This document shows, in pieces, positions 1 through 9,805 of a stretch of DNA of 64,000 bases. The notes beneath the pieces are model-generated. The model did not search any database and had not been told where the DNA came from. It saw only the letters and a program-made list of their open reading frames with translations. Position 1 is the stretch's first letter. Every line of letters begins with the position of its first letter. The position numbers and the translations under genes are program-made. Location of the stretch: NCBI GenBank assembly GCA_944989445.1, contig CALYLW010000320.1, positions 675,501 to 739,500 of the forward strand, in the 5' to 3' direction. The stretch comes from Ampullaceana balthica. Taxonomy: Eukaryota > Mollusca > Gastropoda > Lymnaeidae.

Positions 1-185
1 CACCTTTTTCTAAATATAAGATCAAACAATGACGTCATGTTAAATATTTTTACAGTGCTAATAATCACCACACGATTTTTTAACTGATATAGACTGTTGT
101 ACATCGTTCCTCAGCGTTCCACATCCGGTGACTTGGGCTTTTATATTTATTATATATTTGTTTTTGGTTTTTTTTTGTTACGCCC
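1..185 (+). repeat. Dispersed repeat family R3, copy 1 (cut by window edge)
   Basis: This stretch contains a TGACGTCAT box followed by a short T-run and ACAG, then a CTCAGCGTTCC block and a TTTTATATTTATTATATAT stretch. The same blocks, in the same order and orientation, recur near 36639-37020 (TCAGCGTTACGG, then GGCCTTATATATTG) and near 52363-52745 (GATGACGTCATAT, then AGCGTCAGGACAG). No coding capacity is visible. The copy probably begins before the window. The family type is unknown; the short AGCGT-(CAGA)n-like end recalls microsatellite-bearing non-autonomous elements. Confidence 0.5.
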
Positions 186-420
186 ACGAAAAGTGTTGCG
201 TTAAAGTTAAGGGGAGAGCGGAGAGCACACGTGCTGGGCTCGCGCACCACTGACGAAAGCTTCTTGTCTGCATTTGCGGAGACCGTCTGACAGCTTTTCA
301 TCACTTGATGTAGGAAATGGAGGGGAGACATCGCCACTAGACAGGTCATATGGCGTCCTCAAAGATAACAGATTCAGAGCCATGTCGAATTTTAGAATTC
401 ATGCGCGTTTGTGGGTCTGA

Positions 421-585
421 ATGTAGTGAGTGTGTGTGGGTACTTGTACGTGTGAATGTGTGTGGGTGCTTGTACGTGTGAATGTGTGTGCGTGCTTGTA
501 CGTGGGAATGTGTGTGGGTGCTTGTACGTGTGAATAATGTGTGTGCGTGCTCGTACGTGTGAATGTGTGTGCGTGCTTGTACGTT
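421..585. repeat. 26-bp TG-rich minisatellite, about 6 copies
   Basis: The unit reads roughly TGTGAATGTGTGTG followed by GGTGCTTGTACG. About six imperfect copies run head to tail, with G/C changes at one position and one 3-bp insertion. No open frame of interest. From here to about 975 (586-975) I see only unstructured AT-rich sequence. Confidence 0.85.
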
Positions 586-980
586 TTTTTAAGCGTTCTT
601 CTGTGTCTTTGGGTTCGAGGATATGTGTTTAAGAAATGAAGGTTGATATGATTACTGGAAATATGATTACGTCATCCCGCGTGCATCGATATTAAAAGAA
701 TTGTGTAAAGTCGCATTATTGACATAAAGAATTCCGGGGCCATATATGTTTGTATTTGGATTGATGTCCATGTAGTGTTCAGAATAGGGCCCACAACTAT
801 GAACTGTTGTTAAACAGACTTAATACGGCCTCTCACAGTTAGTGAGAGGTGAACCAGGTAAAGCTGATTTCACGAGTGTACTCTCTTTATACCCTACTTA
901 CAACACTTTAACCTCAAGCAGGTTAACGCCCCTAAAAATGCAAACAACATTACATTGTTTATAATGAACACTTTTTTTGT

Positions 981-1788
981 ATCAAATTAGTCTGTTGTAT
1001 CAAATTAGTTTGTTGTATCAAATTAGTCTGTTGTATCAAATTAGTTTGTTGTATCAAATTAGTTAGTTGTATCAAATTAGTTTGTTGTATAATTATTTTG
1101 TTGTATCAAATTAGTTTGTTGTATCAAATTAGTTTGTTGTATCAAATTAGTCTGTTGTATCAAATTAGTTTGTTGTATCAAATTAGTTTGTTGTATCAAA
1201 TTAGTTTGTTGTATCGAATTAGTTTGTTGTATCCATTAAGTTTGTTTTATCAAATTAGTTTGTTGTATCAAATTAGTCTGTTGTATCAAATTAGTTTGTT
1301 GCATCCAATTAGTTTGTTGTATCATTTTAGTTTGTTGTATCAAATTAGTCTGTTGTATCAAATTTGTTTGTTGTATCCAATTAGTTTGTTGTATCATTTT
1401 AGTTTGTTGTATCAAATTAGTTTGTTGTATGATATTTGTCTGTTCTACCAAATTAGTTTGTTGTATCAAATTAGTTTGTTGTATCAAATTAGTTTGTTGT
1501 ATCAAATTAGTTTGTTATACCCAATTAGTTTGTTGTATCATATTAGTTCCTTGTATCAAATTAGTTTGTTGTATCAAATTAGTTCTTTGTATAAAATTAG
1601 TTTGTTGTATCAAATTAGTTTGTTGTATCATATTAGTTTGTTGTATCATATTACTTTGCTGTATCAAATTAGTTTGTTGTATCATATTAGTCTGTTGTAT
1701 CCAATTAGTTAGTTGTTTCCAATTAGTTTGTTGTATCAAATTAGTTTGTTTTATCAAATTAGTTTGTTGTATCAAATTAGTTTGTTAC
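981..1788. repeat. 18-bp minisatellite, about 45 copies
   Basis: The unit TTAGTTTGTTGTATCAAA repeats for about 800 bp with scattered substitutions (TTAGTC, ATCCAA, ATCATT variants). Because 18 is a multiple of three, several frames on both strands stay open and spell hexapeptide repeats such as LYQISL on the plus strand. I regard these as by-products of the array, not proteins: there is no initiation context, no non-repetitive domain, and opposite strands are equally open. Confidence 0.95.
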
Positions 1789-2204
1789 AGTCACTTTAAT
1801 AACCAACAAAACATATCTGATAGCAATGTCATTCTGACTAACCGACAGAGTTCACGCGTTAAAAGTTCAAGATCGTGATATTGAACCAATAACCTATGTT
1901 GTTAAAAGAGCAAGATCACACAAGTTCAGCGCAAGGTCATGCGTGAAGGAGTCAGATCACGATAGTAAAGCAATAGGTCATGTTTAAAAGTGCAAGAACG
2001 CAAAGTTAAAGTTACAGCTCATATTCCATAAATGTTTAGAAAGGTTCGATTAGCATGAACTTGAACAAAATTTTTGTAGATAAAATTATAATAATCCCCA
2101 TCTCATTTAAGAAACCAAGCAGTGGTTCTCACAAAGGAAAAACTTGCCCGATTTTTGTTCATAAAAAAAAAGTCTTGGCGGAAATGTATACTCGAACTGA
2201 GATC

Positions 2205-2420
2205 TTGTCTTATAGACGCTCCTTCTACGCAGAAGATTTTTGCGTCCAACACTTACACATAGTCTGCGACTAGTGCATCATTTTTATTAGAGTTTGGAAT
2301 TCTCATAGTGTGTTGATGTTCCGAGTTTAGGCCACCCATTCCATGTCCGAATGCCAGACGAGAATAATCTGTTTGATTGTTCTTGCGAATGCACAAAAAG
2401 CAAAGTGTTTTTGAGGCCAC
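2205..2420 (+). repeat. Dispersed repeat family R2, copy 1
   Basis: The blocks GCAGAAGATTTTTGCGTC, TTTTTATTAGAGTTTG, TTGATGTTCC, CCATTCCATGTCCGAATG and GACGAGAATAAT recur in the same order at about 8545-8790 (AGAAGATTATTGCGTC, CTTATTAGATTTAAT, CCATTCCACGCCCGAAT, GACGGGAAGAACGAGAA). The two copies are strongly diverged but collinear over roughly 200 bp. No protein motif was recognised. It could be the 3' untranslated part of a retroelement or an old non-autonomous element. Confidence 0.5.
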
Positions 2421-2523
2421 TATCCTATTAACTCGTGAAGGATTCCGGATTGAACGCATCCGGTTCTGTCGTCAACTTTTCAAAATGCTCGTAAACACGT
2501 TTTCTGAATTGCTAGAGAGCTGA

Positions 2524-2940
2524 AATTTTCACAGTAGGTTTGGCTTGTGGGGAGGATAAAGCTATTACATTCTGAGATCGATCGAATGCACCGTAATTAA
2601 ATTAATGCATTTTTAGTTTATCTCTATATGTAGCGGCAAGCTTTTGTTGACATTTTACGCGTCACGCTGAGTTAAGTTCAATCATCCGTGACCAAAGCTT
2701 TTCCGTTTTACAACAAAGGGTAATTTAAGGCGATCTCAGTCTGTAAATGTTTGTCGCGTTTAAGCATGATAAATACTTTTTAGTTATGACTCATATATAA
2801 GGGATTTATAGTCAAAAAACTTTTTTTTACGGGGTTGTCTAATTCAATCCCTTATATTAACTTCACCGTCGTCTCTTGTGTTCGCAGGCAGTCGGTCGGG
2901 CGGAAAAAACAAAAGTAAATGACACACTTCCCGTGATGCA
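2524..2940 (+). repeat. R1 family copy (diverged single unit)
   Basis: It contains the R1 hallmarks: GATCGATCGAATGCACCGTA followed by ATTAAATTAATGCA, then TTACGCGTCACGCTGAG, TATATAAGGGATTTATAGTC, and CCCTTATATTAACTTCACCG leading into a GTCGGTCGGGCGG microsatellite-like core and CCCGTGATGCA. It lines up with half-units of the arrays at 25911-28893 and, inverted, 57271-58555. Plus orientation, single unit, more diverged than the arrays. No coding content. Confidence 0.75.
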
Positions 2941-3242
2941 TAGTCGTGTTGTGTATATGATATGTGTAGTGTGTATAGAAAATCATTTCCAGATAGAACA
3001 AGCGAAATCATAGAATGTCTTATATAGACAATCCATGTGTTGCGAAAAAAATATTTTTTCTGCTAAGTGGATCAGCGCACATATGGAAAGGAGTTAAGAA
3101 TGTGTAAGTTTATATTTATAGAAAATGTCAAATTTTGCTCACAAATTTCGTCTCTAGATGAACTTGGCTAACAGGACATTTAGCAGGACTTCATGAATGA
3201 AATTAAGTTTTACAAATTTTTTGTTAACGCGTAAAAGTAGAA

Positions 3243-3582
3243 AATAAAATGAACAAAAAAACTTTTTTAAAAGAATGAGGCCCAGCTGCAATGAGGAATG
3301 TAGAATCTCGCATGAAAAAGCAGAAAATAATTTTTTAGTCACAAACTAAGTAGTCACACAGGGGGACTCAGAACTTTAGTGTTAGTTGATCAAATTTTAT
3401 ATCTCACATTAAATCCCACAATCGATCACAATAAATATCAATAAAACTTAGAGTTCTGGTCCCCCTGGTGACTACTTAGTTTGTGACTAAAAAATCATTT
3501 TCTGCTTTTTCATGCGAGATTCTACATTCCTCACTGCAGCTGGGCCTCATTCTTTTAAAAAGTTTTTTTTGTTCATTTTATT
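3243..3582. repeat. Long inverted repeat, ~137-bp arms, ~65-bp spacer
   Basis: The left arm (about 3243-3379) and right arm (about 3446-3582) are near-perfect reverse complements. Examples are AATAAAATGAAC against GTTCATTTTATT at the outer ends, GAATGAGGCCCAGCTGCA against TGCAGCTGGGCCTCATTC, and TTAGTCACAAACTAAGTAGT against its complement. Differences are only a few substitutions or single-base indels, so the arms are young or kept alike. The spacer is AT-rich with no coding capacity. It could be a foldback-type element or a palindromic duplication; no target-site duplication was seen. Confidence 0.93.
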
Positions 3583-3873
3583 ACCCCTGTGTCTGAGTGT
3601 TCTTTAAGATAGCTGAAGCGTTGTATTTCAAGGTTAGATATTTATGTCTAATTCATTATTATTACTTTCCTCTTTGTTTTTCTATCCTCAAACGTTTCTA
3701 GATTTATTTATTTAACTAATGGTGTTACTCTCGTCGTTTGCGATTAATCACCAGCGACGAACCTCGCTGCTCTTCTTTAAATTTTTTTACAGGTTTTATA
3801 CGTTATCTTTTGTAGACAGGTCCCATTAGAGGATAGCCTACGTATTCTGACCAATGTAAGATAGCATTTTAGC

Positions 3874-5137
3874 TAGGGGTCTACCGATATCTGGATATCG
3901 GCAATATCGGTATCGGTAGCATGTAAAGGCCCCGATATTGACGTCACCGATATTTCATAATAAGTGACAGTTTGACCCATATAAAAACGGGAAAAAAAAA
4001 CTATCATTTAGATTTACAATATCTCGACACATTAATATATCGACCCCGATACCGGTATTGAAATAGTCAAAAGAGTCCTAGTATTAATATGTGCAGCCAC
4101 TATACTGTGTGCCATGTGCTGTGATATTGTTTAGGTATCGGCCGATTTTCGTATACTCAGAAATACTGTGTAAATAGTGCCGATGACAAGTATACCGTAA
4201 TTGCTCTAATAAATGTATAACATGTAAACATTATGTTCACGTAATTGCTCTAATACTAACAGAAAAGATGCACGCAGAATCGCAGATGTCTAAAACATTT
4301 CGTTTCGTATGGAATAACAAAATGTACCGTGTGCAGACTTGCTGTCATTGGCAACCATTCAAACTTCAACCTCATTTTCACTTATTACTATTACTTTGTT
4401 CTCATTGTTTCATTCATAAAAGGTGGCCGTGTGCAAAAGCCATTAAACTATTGGTTAGAATTAATAATTATGAGTCAAGGTTGACGTTTCAAAAGGACTT
4501 CCTACTTTTGCTTGTACATTTTTTATAAAGGATGGTTCGTTTTGTTATGAGTCCTATGTAGGTCATGATCTGGAACTTGTAAACACATCGGAAACTTCGT
4601 TTCGGGGAGAAAGAAAATCGGTAATATCGGCAAAACTGGATATCGGTAGACCCCTTAATTATATAAAATATAAATAATTACGAGTGATAAATTTAAGAAT
4701 GCCGTCATCAAATATGACCGCTGATATTTTTGTCCTAACAAATACTCATATCGGAAAAAATATCGGTAATATCGGCAAAAATGCATATCAGTAGACCCCT
4801 AGCCCCTAGTATTTTAAATAATTACGAGTGATAAATTTAAGAATGACGACATCAAATATGACCGCTGTTATTTTTGTCCTAACAAATACTCATATCGGCA
4901 CTCATATTAGTCATATCGGAAAAAAAATATCGGTAATATTGGCGAAAATGCATCTCGGTACTCCCCTAATATAAAAGATAAATAATTACGAGTGATAAAT
5001 TTAAGAATGACGTCATCAAATATTACCGCTGGTTTTTGTCCGAACAAATACTCATATCGGTACTCATATCGGCAAAAAAAATATCGGTAATATCGGTATC
5101 GGCAATATCGGCAAAAAGGCATATCGGTAGACCCCTA
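3874..5137. mobile_element. Complete non-autonomous hAT-type element with 8-bp TSD
   Basis: The 5' end TAGGGGTCTACCGATAT is matched in inverse orientation by ATATCGGTAGACCCCTA ending at 5137. The element is flanked on both sides by ATTTTAGC (3866-3873 and 5138-5145), a perfect 8-bp duplication as expected of the hAT superfamily. Length is 1264 bp. The subterminal regions are dense in ATATCGG/CCGATAT motifs, plausible transposase-binding repeats. No transposase motif is visible; an 86-codon open frame at 4268-4528 resembles nothing I know. Internal end-like sequences at about 4640-4656 and 4770-4794 suggest growth by duplication of the right end. Confidence 0.9.
4668..5137. repeat. Three imperfect tandem copies inside the hAT element
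   Basis: The block AAATAATTACGAGTGATAAA begins near 4671, 4812 and 4980. Each copy is followed by a GTCATCAAATATGACCGCTG-like block (slightly altered in each), TTTTTGTCC, ACAAATACTCATATCGG and a run of ATATCGGTAATATCGG ending in a TAGACCCCTA-like tail. The three copies are about 140-170 bp long and differ by substitutions. They look like serial duplications of the element's right terminus, each ending in a decayed terminal repeat; only the last carries the intact end used for the flanking TSD. Confidence 0.85.
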
Positions 5138-5204
5138 ATTTTAGCGTTATCTTTTTGTTACGTTTGTAACAAAAGACACCAATCATCAGTCAAACAGTGG
5201 TTTA

Positions 5205-5205
<1 letters not shown>

Positions 5206-5299
<94 letters not shown>
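5206..5299. repeat. (CA)n microsatellite, 47 units
   Basis: An uninterrupted dinucleotide tract of about 94 bp is followed by AAAACAAGAAAACAAACAAA. The threonine-histidine runs seen in translation of this region come only from the tract. Confidence 0.98.
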
Positions 5300-5302
<3 letters not shown>

Positions 5303-5422
5303 CAAGAAAACAAACAAACAAACAAACAGCCGGAAAATGTTCAAAAGTCTAAGGAGCAAGATCGCTCTATTAAAGGCTCGTGAAATTAATATTCTGTTAT
5401 TGTTTTTGAAAACGATTTGAAG

Positions 5423-5776
5423 ACACGAACTAAAACATTTGGCGAAAGGTCATTCTCTTTTTGTGCAGCCAAACAATGGAATTCTCTACCATTACACATC
5501 CGGAGTATTTCATCTACCAACTCCTTCAAGACTGCACTTAAGACACATCTTTTCAAAATTTATTTTCAAAATTAAAGAAACACCATTTCTTTTTAATGAT
5601 TAACGTTGCTTATGAGTATTTTACTGTTATTTTTTTGGTCATTGTGCAGTGAATGTATATTTAAATTATTATATATACGTTATTATCTCCATGTAAAGCG
5701 CTGTGAGCTCGGCTCCTTGATGGGAAACAGCGCTATAAAAATTTGCAATTTTTTATTAATATTATTATTAATCGAT
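5423..5776 (+). mobile_element. 5'-truncated L2/CR1-group LINE, 3' end only
   Basis: This fragment is collinear with the last ~40 codons and 3' untranslated region of the LINE at 26838-28389. It shares GTGCAGCCAAACAATGGAAT, TTCAAGACTGCACTTAAGAC, GTAAAGCGCTGTGAGC and a final TTATTAATATTATTATT tail. In frame it still spells the family C-terminus (FCAAKQWNSLPLHIR). It is truncated at its 5' end just upstream of that block. The terminal stem AGCGCTGTGAGC...ACAGCGCT precedes the ATT-rich tail, as in L2-clade 3' ends. Dead on arrival by truncation. Confidence 0.88.
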
Positions 5777-6292
5777 AAATCAACGTATGGTATAGTAGAA
5801 CATCTTTTTTTTTAAATATCAAAATGCATTCCTCCAGCTACTTATCCCCCTCCCATCCTAACACCTTACCCCCCCCTTTCCATCACTCACTGGTCAAAGA
5901 TGATGACACCGTTATGTCCCATGTATGTGGTACCAAGAGGCCCACCGCTAGTCACGCCATCTCCCGACGAATGATCAGAAATGCGCACACAAGTCTTTAA
6001 TCCATCACTACACGCGAGGATCAGATCCATTCTCACACGTGAGTGGAATAAATTGGATCCAAGCAGACACTTCAACAAACGGGAGCTTTCATAGAGGGCT
6101 GGAAACTGATTTTAGGCGTGACAAATTTTGAGATCCGTGCTCAAGCCCCCACTTGTTAAAATTAGAAGTCTTCAGAACAAATAAAGTCTTAAACGGTTTA
6201 ACGAAACGGTACATTGGATTTACGTATTCAAGAATTTAATAAACTTTATTTAGTTGAAAAAAATAGCAATCAGTATAGTATGCTGAGAGGGA
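5777..6292. other. Unassigned AT-rich stretch
   Basis: No gene, repeat or element was recognised here. A short GC-richer patch around 5880-6080 has a 63-codon minus-strand frame with no recognisable motif. Confidence 0.4.
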
Positions 6293-6392
6293 ATAGACCA
6301 TAATAGACCATAGACCATAGACCATAGACCATAGACCATAGACCATAGACCATAGACCATAGACCATAGACCATAGACCATAGACCATAGAC
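6293..6392. repeat. 7-bp tandem repeat (ATAGACC)n, about 14 copies
   Basis: The heptamer ATAGACC repeats almost without error over 100 bp. On the minus strand it reads as a repeating MVYGLWS peptide that is an artefact of the repeat. Confidence 0.95.
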
Positions 6393-6643
6393 AATCCTTT
6401 ACATTAATCCATAAGTGTGTCGTCCCCGTCATCAAATATCTCCATCACTGAAGTCAGAGGCGTCCCTTGAGGTGCGGACCCCGCTGTGTGACACCATCAC
6501 AAAGGGCGACGCTAATTTGTAAAATGCTGTAAGTTCCCGTTATTTGGCACAGGCAGACTCGTAGGAGGTCTTTGGGGGTCAGTCGTGAGGGGGTGACAAA
6601 CATGAGCTGCCGCACTGGGTTACACCAACCCTAGTGACGCATC

Positions 6644-6824
6644 CAGGGCAGTCTTAACGCATAGGCCAGTTGGGCATTTGCCCGGGGGCCCACGAGGATA
6701 GGGGCCCCATGGGAATATGTTTATTTATATATATTATGTATATTTATTTTTTTATTTCTGCGGGGGAAGTGGCCCAACACTATTTCTTTGCCCGGGGGCC
6801 CAAACTGGTGTAAAGACGGCTCTG
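6644..6824 (+). mobile_element. hAT-type MITE, family M1, copy 1
   Basis: It starts CAGGGCAGTCTTAACGC and ends GTAAAGACGGCTCTG, giving ~15-bp terminal inverted repeats. It is flanked by GACGCATC (6636-6643) and GACGCATT (6825-6832), an 8-bp duplication with one mismatch. The interior has two GCCCGGGGGCCCA-type GC blocks around an AT-rich core (TTATATATATTATG). Length is 181 bp with no coding capacity. It is the same family as the element at 61767-61960, which lies in the opposite orientation. The 8-bp TSD and CAG...CTG ends indicate mobilisation by a hAT transposase. Confidence 0.9.
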
Positions 6825-8143
6825 GACGCATTTGAGTGGAGTTATAAAGCTGCGCTTTTAGATAATACAAAACATAATTCTTTTAATGCGTATCCGTAAT
6901 TGGTTGCCAATTTCAAGAGCTTTGCGTACACATAGCATAAACTATTTTAAAAGCGTCGTTTAATTGTGTTATTCAGTTGCTCAGTGGTAAACTTAGGACT
7001 ACGGAAATGTAAATTTATGGAGACGTAATCGATTTCCGGGAGAGCAGTATTGTTTCTCTTTTCCAAAACAAAAAACAAACCCCCCAAAAAATAAATGATA
7101 ATTTCATGTTGCTTATACATAACACAGGCTGCTATTTAATTTTTATCTGGTTCAATAGATTCCCTACTTTATATTATACCTGGACCGTCCCCCGTCCCCC
7201 CACCCCCGGTTAGAACATGAAGCATTTCCCGTGAATGGGGGTGGGGTCAGTTCCCCAGTGCACTCAAGCATCAATGACATTGTCATTTCCTGTCACCCAT
7301 TCTTCTCTTGACCGCCCATACTTTCTTGTGTGGCTTTATTACTTGGAGTGTGAATAGGCCTGCACGTTTTCATTTCAGTTTTCCAATAAGTTGCATGTGT
7401 AAGGACTAATCATGTTCCGGCCACATCTTCAATGATTTACCGACTATACTCGCATGAGTAAATTTTTATTGATCAAGTCATTTTATGATTTTTGATGTGT
7501 TATATGAATTTCTAACGTCTGAAGAGTGTCAGTCAAGACTTGTCGATTAACTCGTTCTACTATAGGCGGAAAGGCTCAGAGAGTTAAATACACGCTTGGG
7601 TATGTGTAAACAACAAATTGGGAACCCCTGGTGGCTAGAGTCAGATGACGCTGCAGTTAGACGTGACTGGTCAGAAGTGCACCACTTGGTGCGCATGAAG
7701 GCGCAGCTCCGTGATCACAGAGCACCAGAGATGAACGGAATAAAGGCGTCAAGGCCGAGAGCAGGGCAAATATAATTAACGGCCGATAATTTTCTGCTTC
7801 ACCGATGATTTTGGGGAGGGGGGTTCGTCACGTCAGGTCTAACAAAGCCCCGCCCCTCCCCCCGAAGCCGGGAATCTAAGCACCAACTTTTTTTAAAATA
7901 ATGGCAAAATCAAATTTATACGTTCAAAAATATTTCATAGAAATCGTCAGTTGGCTGGTTGGGTTTTAAGTTTTAAGGAAATGCCAAGCTCATTACAAGA
8001 TCCAGATTAAAGACCGTTAACGACCGTGAAGCACTGAAGGATTTATTGGTAGGGCGAACGTATGAGTACAAGAAATGATCTTATGCTGCAGACAGTGTCA
8101 TCAGACGTTGAGAAACCGTTACAGCATTATGATGGGTGAGGAG
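6825..8143. other. Gene-free stretch
   Basis: No coding region was recognised. It includes a short GC-richer patch near 7620-7770 and C/G homopolymer-rich sequence near 7190-7260 and 7810-7870. I see no repeat structure beyond that. Confidence 0.4.
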
Positions 8144-8422
8144 GTAATTCTTGATGTATAAGGCCACCAATCAAGTAATTCTTGATGTATAAGGCCACCA
8201 ATCAAGTAATTCTTGATGTATAAGGCCACCAATCAAGTAATTCTTGATGTATAAGGCCACCAATCAAGTAATTCTTGATGTATAAGGCCACCAATCAAGT
8301 AATTCTTGATGTATAAGGCCACCAATCAAGTAATTCTTGATGTATAAGGCCACCAATCAAGTAATTCTTGATGTATAAGGCCACCAATCAAGTAATTCTT
8401 GATGTATAAGGCCACCAATCAA
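8144..8422. repeat. Perfect 31-bp tandem array, exactly 9 copies
   Basis: The unit is GTAATTCTTGATGTATAAGG followed by CCACCAATCAA. It occurs nine times with no visible substitution across 279 bp. Each junction forms the imperfect palindrome CAAGTAATTCTTG. Perfect identity contrasts with the diverged minisatellites elsewhere in the window and indicates very recent expansion or homogenisation (or an assembly effect). It is not coding. Confidence 0.98.
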
Positions 8423-8486
8423 CAATTTCAGCACTAATGTCAGCCACATAAAATAACACAAAGGATGGTTTGAACTTGACAACCGT

Positions 8487-8536
8487 ATCTTACCTTAACT
8501 TATCTTATCTTAGCTTATCTTAGCTTATCTTATCTG
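8487..8536. repeat. (CTTAT/CTTAG)n short tandem repeat
   Basis: Degenerate 5-bp units (CTTAT, CTTAG, CTTAC) run for about 50 bp directly before the second R2 copy. Confidence 0.85.
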
Positions 8537-8544
8537 TCACAGAC

Positions 8545-8790
8545 GCACCTCTATACAGAAGATTATTGCGTCATATACTTATCTGTGGGGATTTTTTTGC
8601 CTTGTCTTGCATTCTTATTAGATTTAATTTGTTGATATAGTGTTGGTTTTCCTGGTTTCTTCGGGCAATCCATTCCACGCCCGAATTGCGGACGGGAAGA
8701 ACGAGAATTTGTAACGAGGAGGTAGCGAGATTAAAGGGGAAAGAAACAAGTCATTGTTTTGAACTGTTTGGTGCAGAAATCATTTCAAAA
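8545..8790 (+). repeat. Dispersed repeat family R2, copy 2
   Basis: Collinear with 2205-2420 through AGAAGATTATTGCGTC, CTTATTAGATTTAAT, CCATTCCACGCCCGAAT and GACGGGAAGAACGAGAA. No protein motif was recognised. From its end to 9805 the DNA is AT-rich and unassigned. Confidence 0.5.
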
Positions 8791-9805
8791 CTTGTTACTG
8801 TATATACCATGTCAGATTCTCTTTCTGATTTGTTATTTGTGTATCAGTGTAATATATTTAATTAACATAACCTTTCATCTAATGAAATTTGTTTTTTTAA
8901 ACTCTTAGCAATAGAAGCAAATTTCATTGAAAGCAATACATCAATAATAATTATATATTCACAACTACACATTTTGGAATGATCAATTTGTGGAATGTGC
9001 CAATATCCAGTACAAGGAATGATGACGTATAGGGTTGTGCTGTCAGAAAATGGTATAAAAAATATCAAGTAACTTCCAAAAATTGTTTTTTTAAAGACAA
9101 AAACTTGTTATGTTATTTATGTAAAATATCTGGAGTTTTATATAGGATATGCTGACGTGATCAATAGACTTATAAAATTGTGAACATTCCTGAAGCAGGA
9201 TAGATAACTTTAGTTTAATGTGCGTTTATGTAAACATTCTGGATAGAAAAACAAAACAAAACAAATGGTTACAATTTTTATATTAAAACCGCTAGGTAAT
9301 ATTCAACTTCTTTTTTTTTAAAACGTTTGATTTCAACCACTAGGCATCTGCGTCGGCTCTGCTGTACATAAAATAAATTATACTTTGTAAATATATTTTG
9401 CCATTGATCTGCGTTCAACTATTTTACTGTAGGGACCCAGCAGTTGTTTTTGAGATGACATCAGTGCATTTTTTCAAGTACAGTGGTTTGTGTGGGCGTT
9501 AATTGGCTGTTTTGGAACCGCTGTGATTTTTACATACACACATCAGAAAATCTTGTTCAGAGCGTATTGGTGACGCATCTAACTAATACGCGCTGCTATA
9601 AAGAGACGTAAATTGGCACTTGGGGGGAGTTTATTTTTGTATTCTGAAAGAAGAATAAAAGAAATTGTCATTTAAAGATTATTTGTAAAAATACTTATTT
9701 AGTTTTAATGCAGATGAAGATTTAATTTTATTATAGAGTTTAGATTTTGTGAAATTAAATCTAAATTCCGGAACTAGGAGCGCATGTGTCTATTTCAAGA
9801 AAAAG

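Noticed and set aside
1098..1878. Long open frames of 149-204 codons on both strands
   Set aside because: They coincide with an 18-bp minisatellite; the repeat length and stop-free unit explain them.
8144..8422. CRISPR array (regular 31-bp repeats)
   Set aside because: Units are contiguous with no unique spacers, and the context is eukaryotic transposon-rich DNA; it is a tandem minisatellite.
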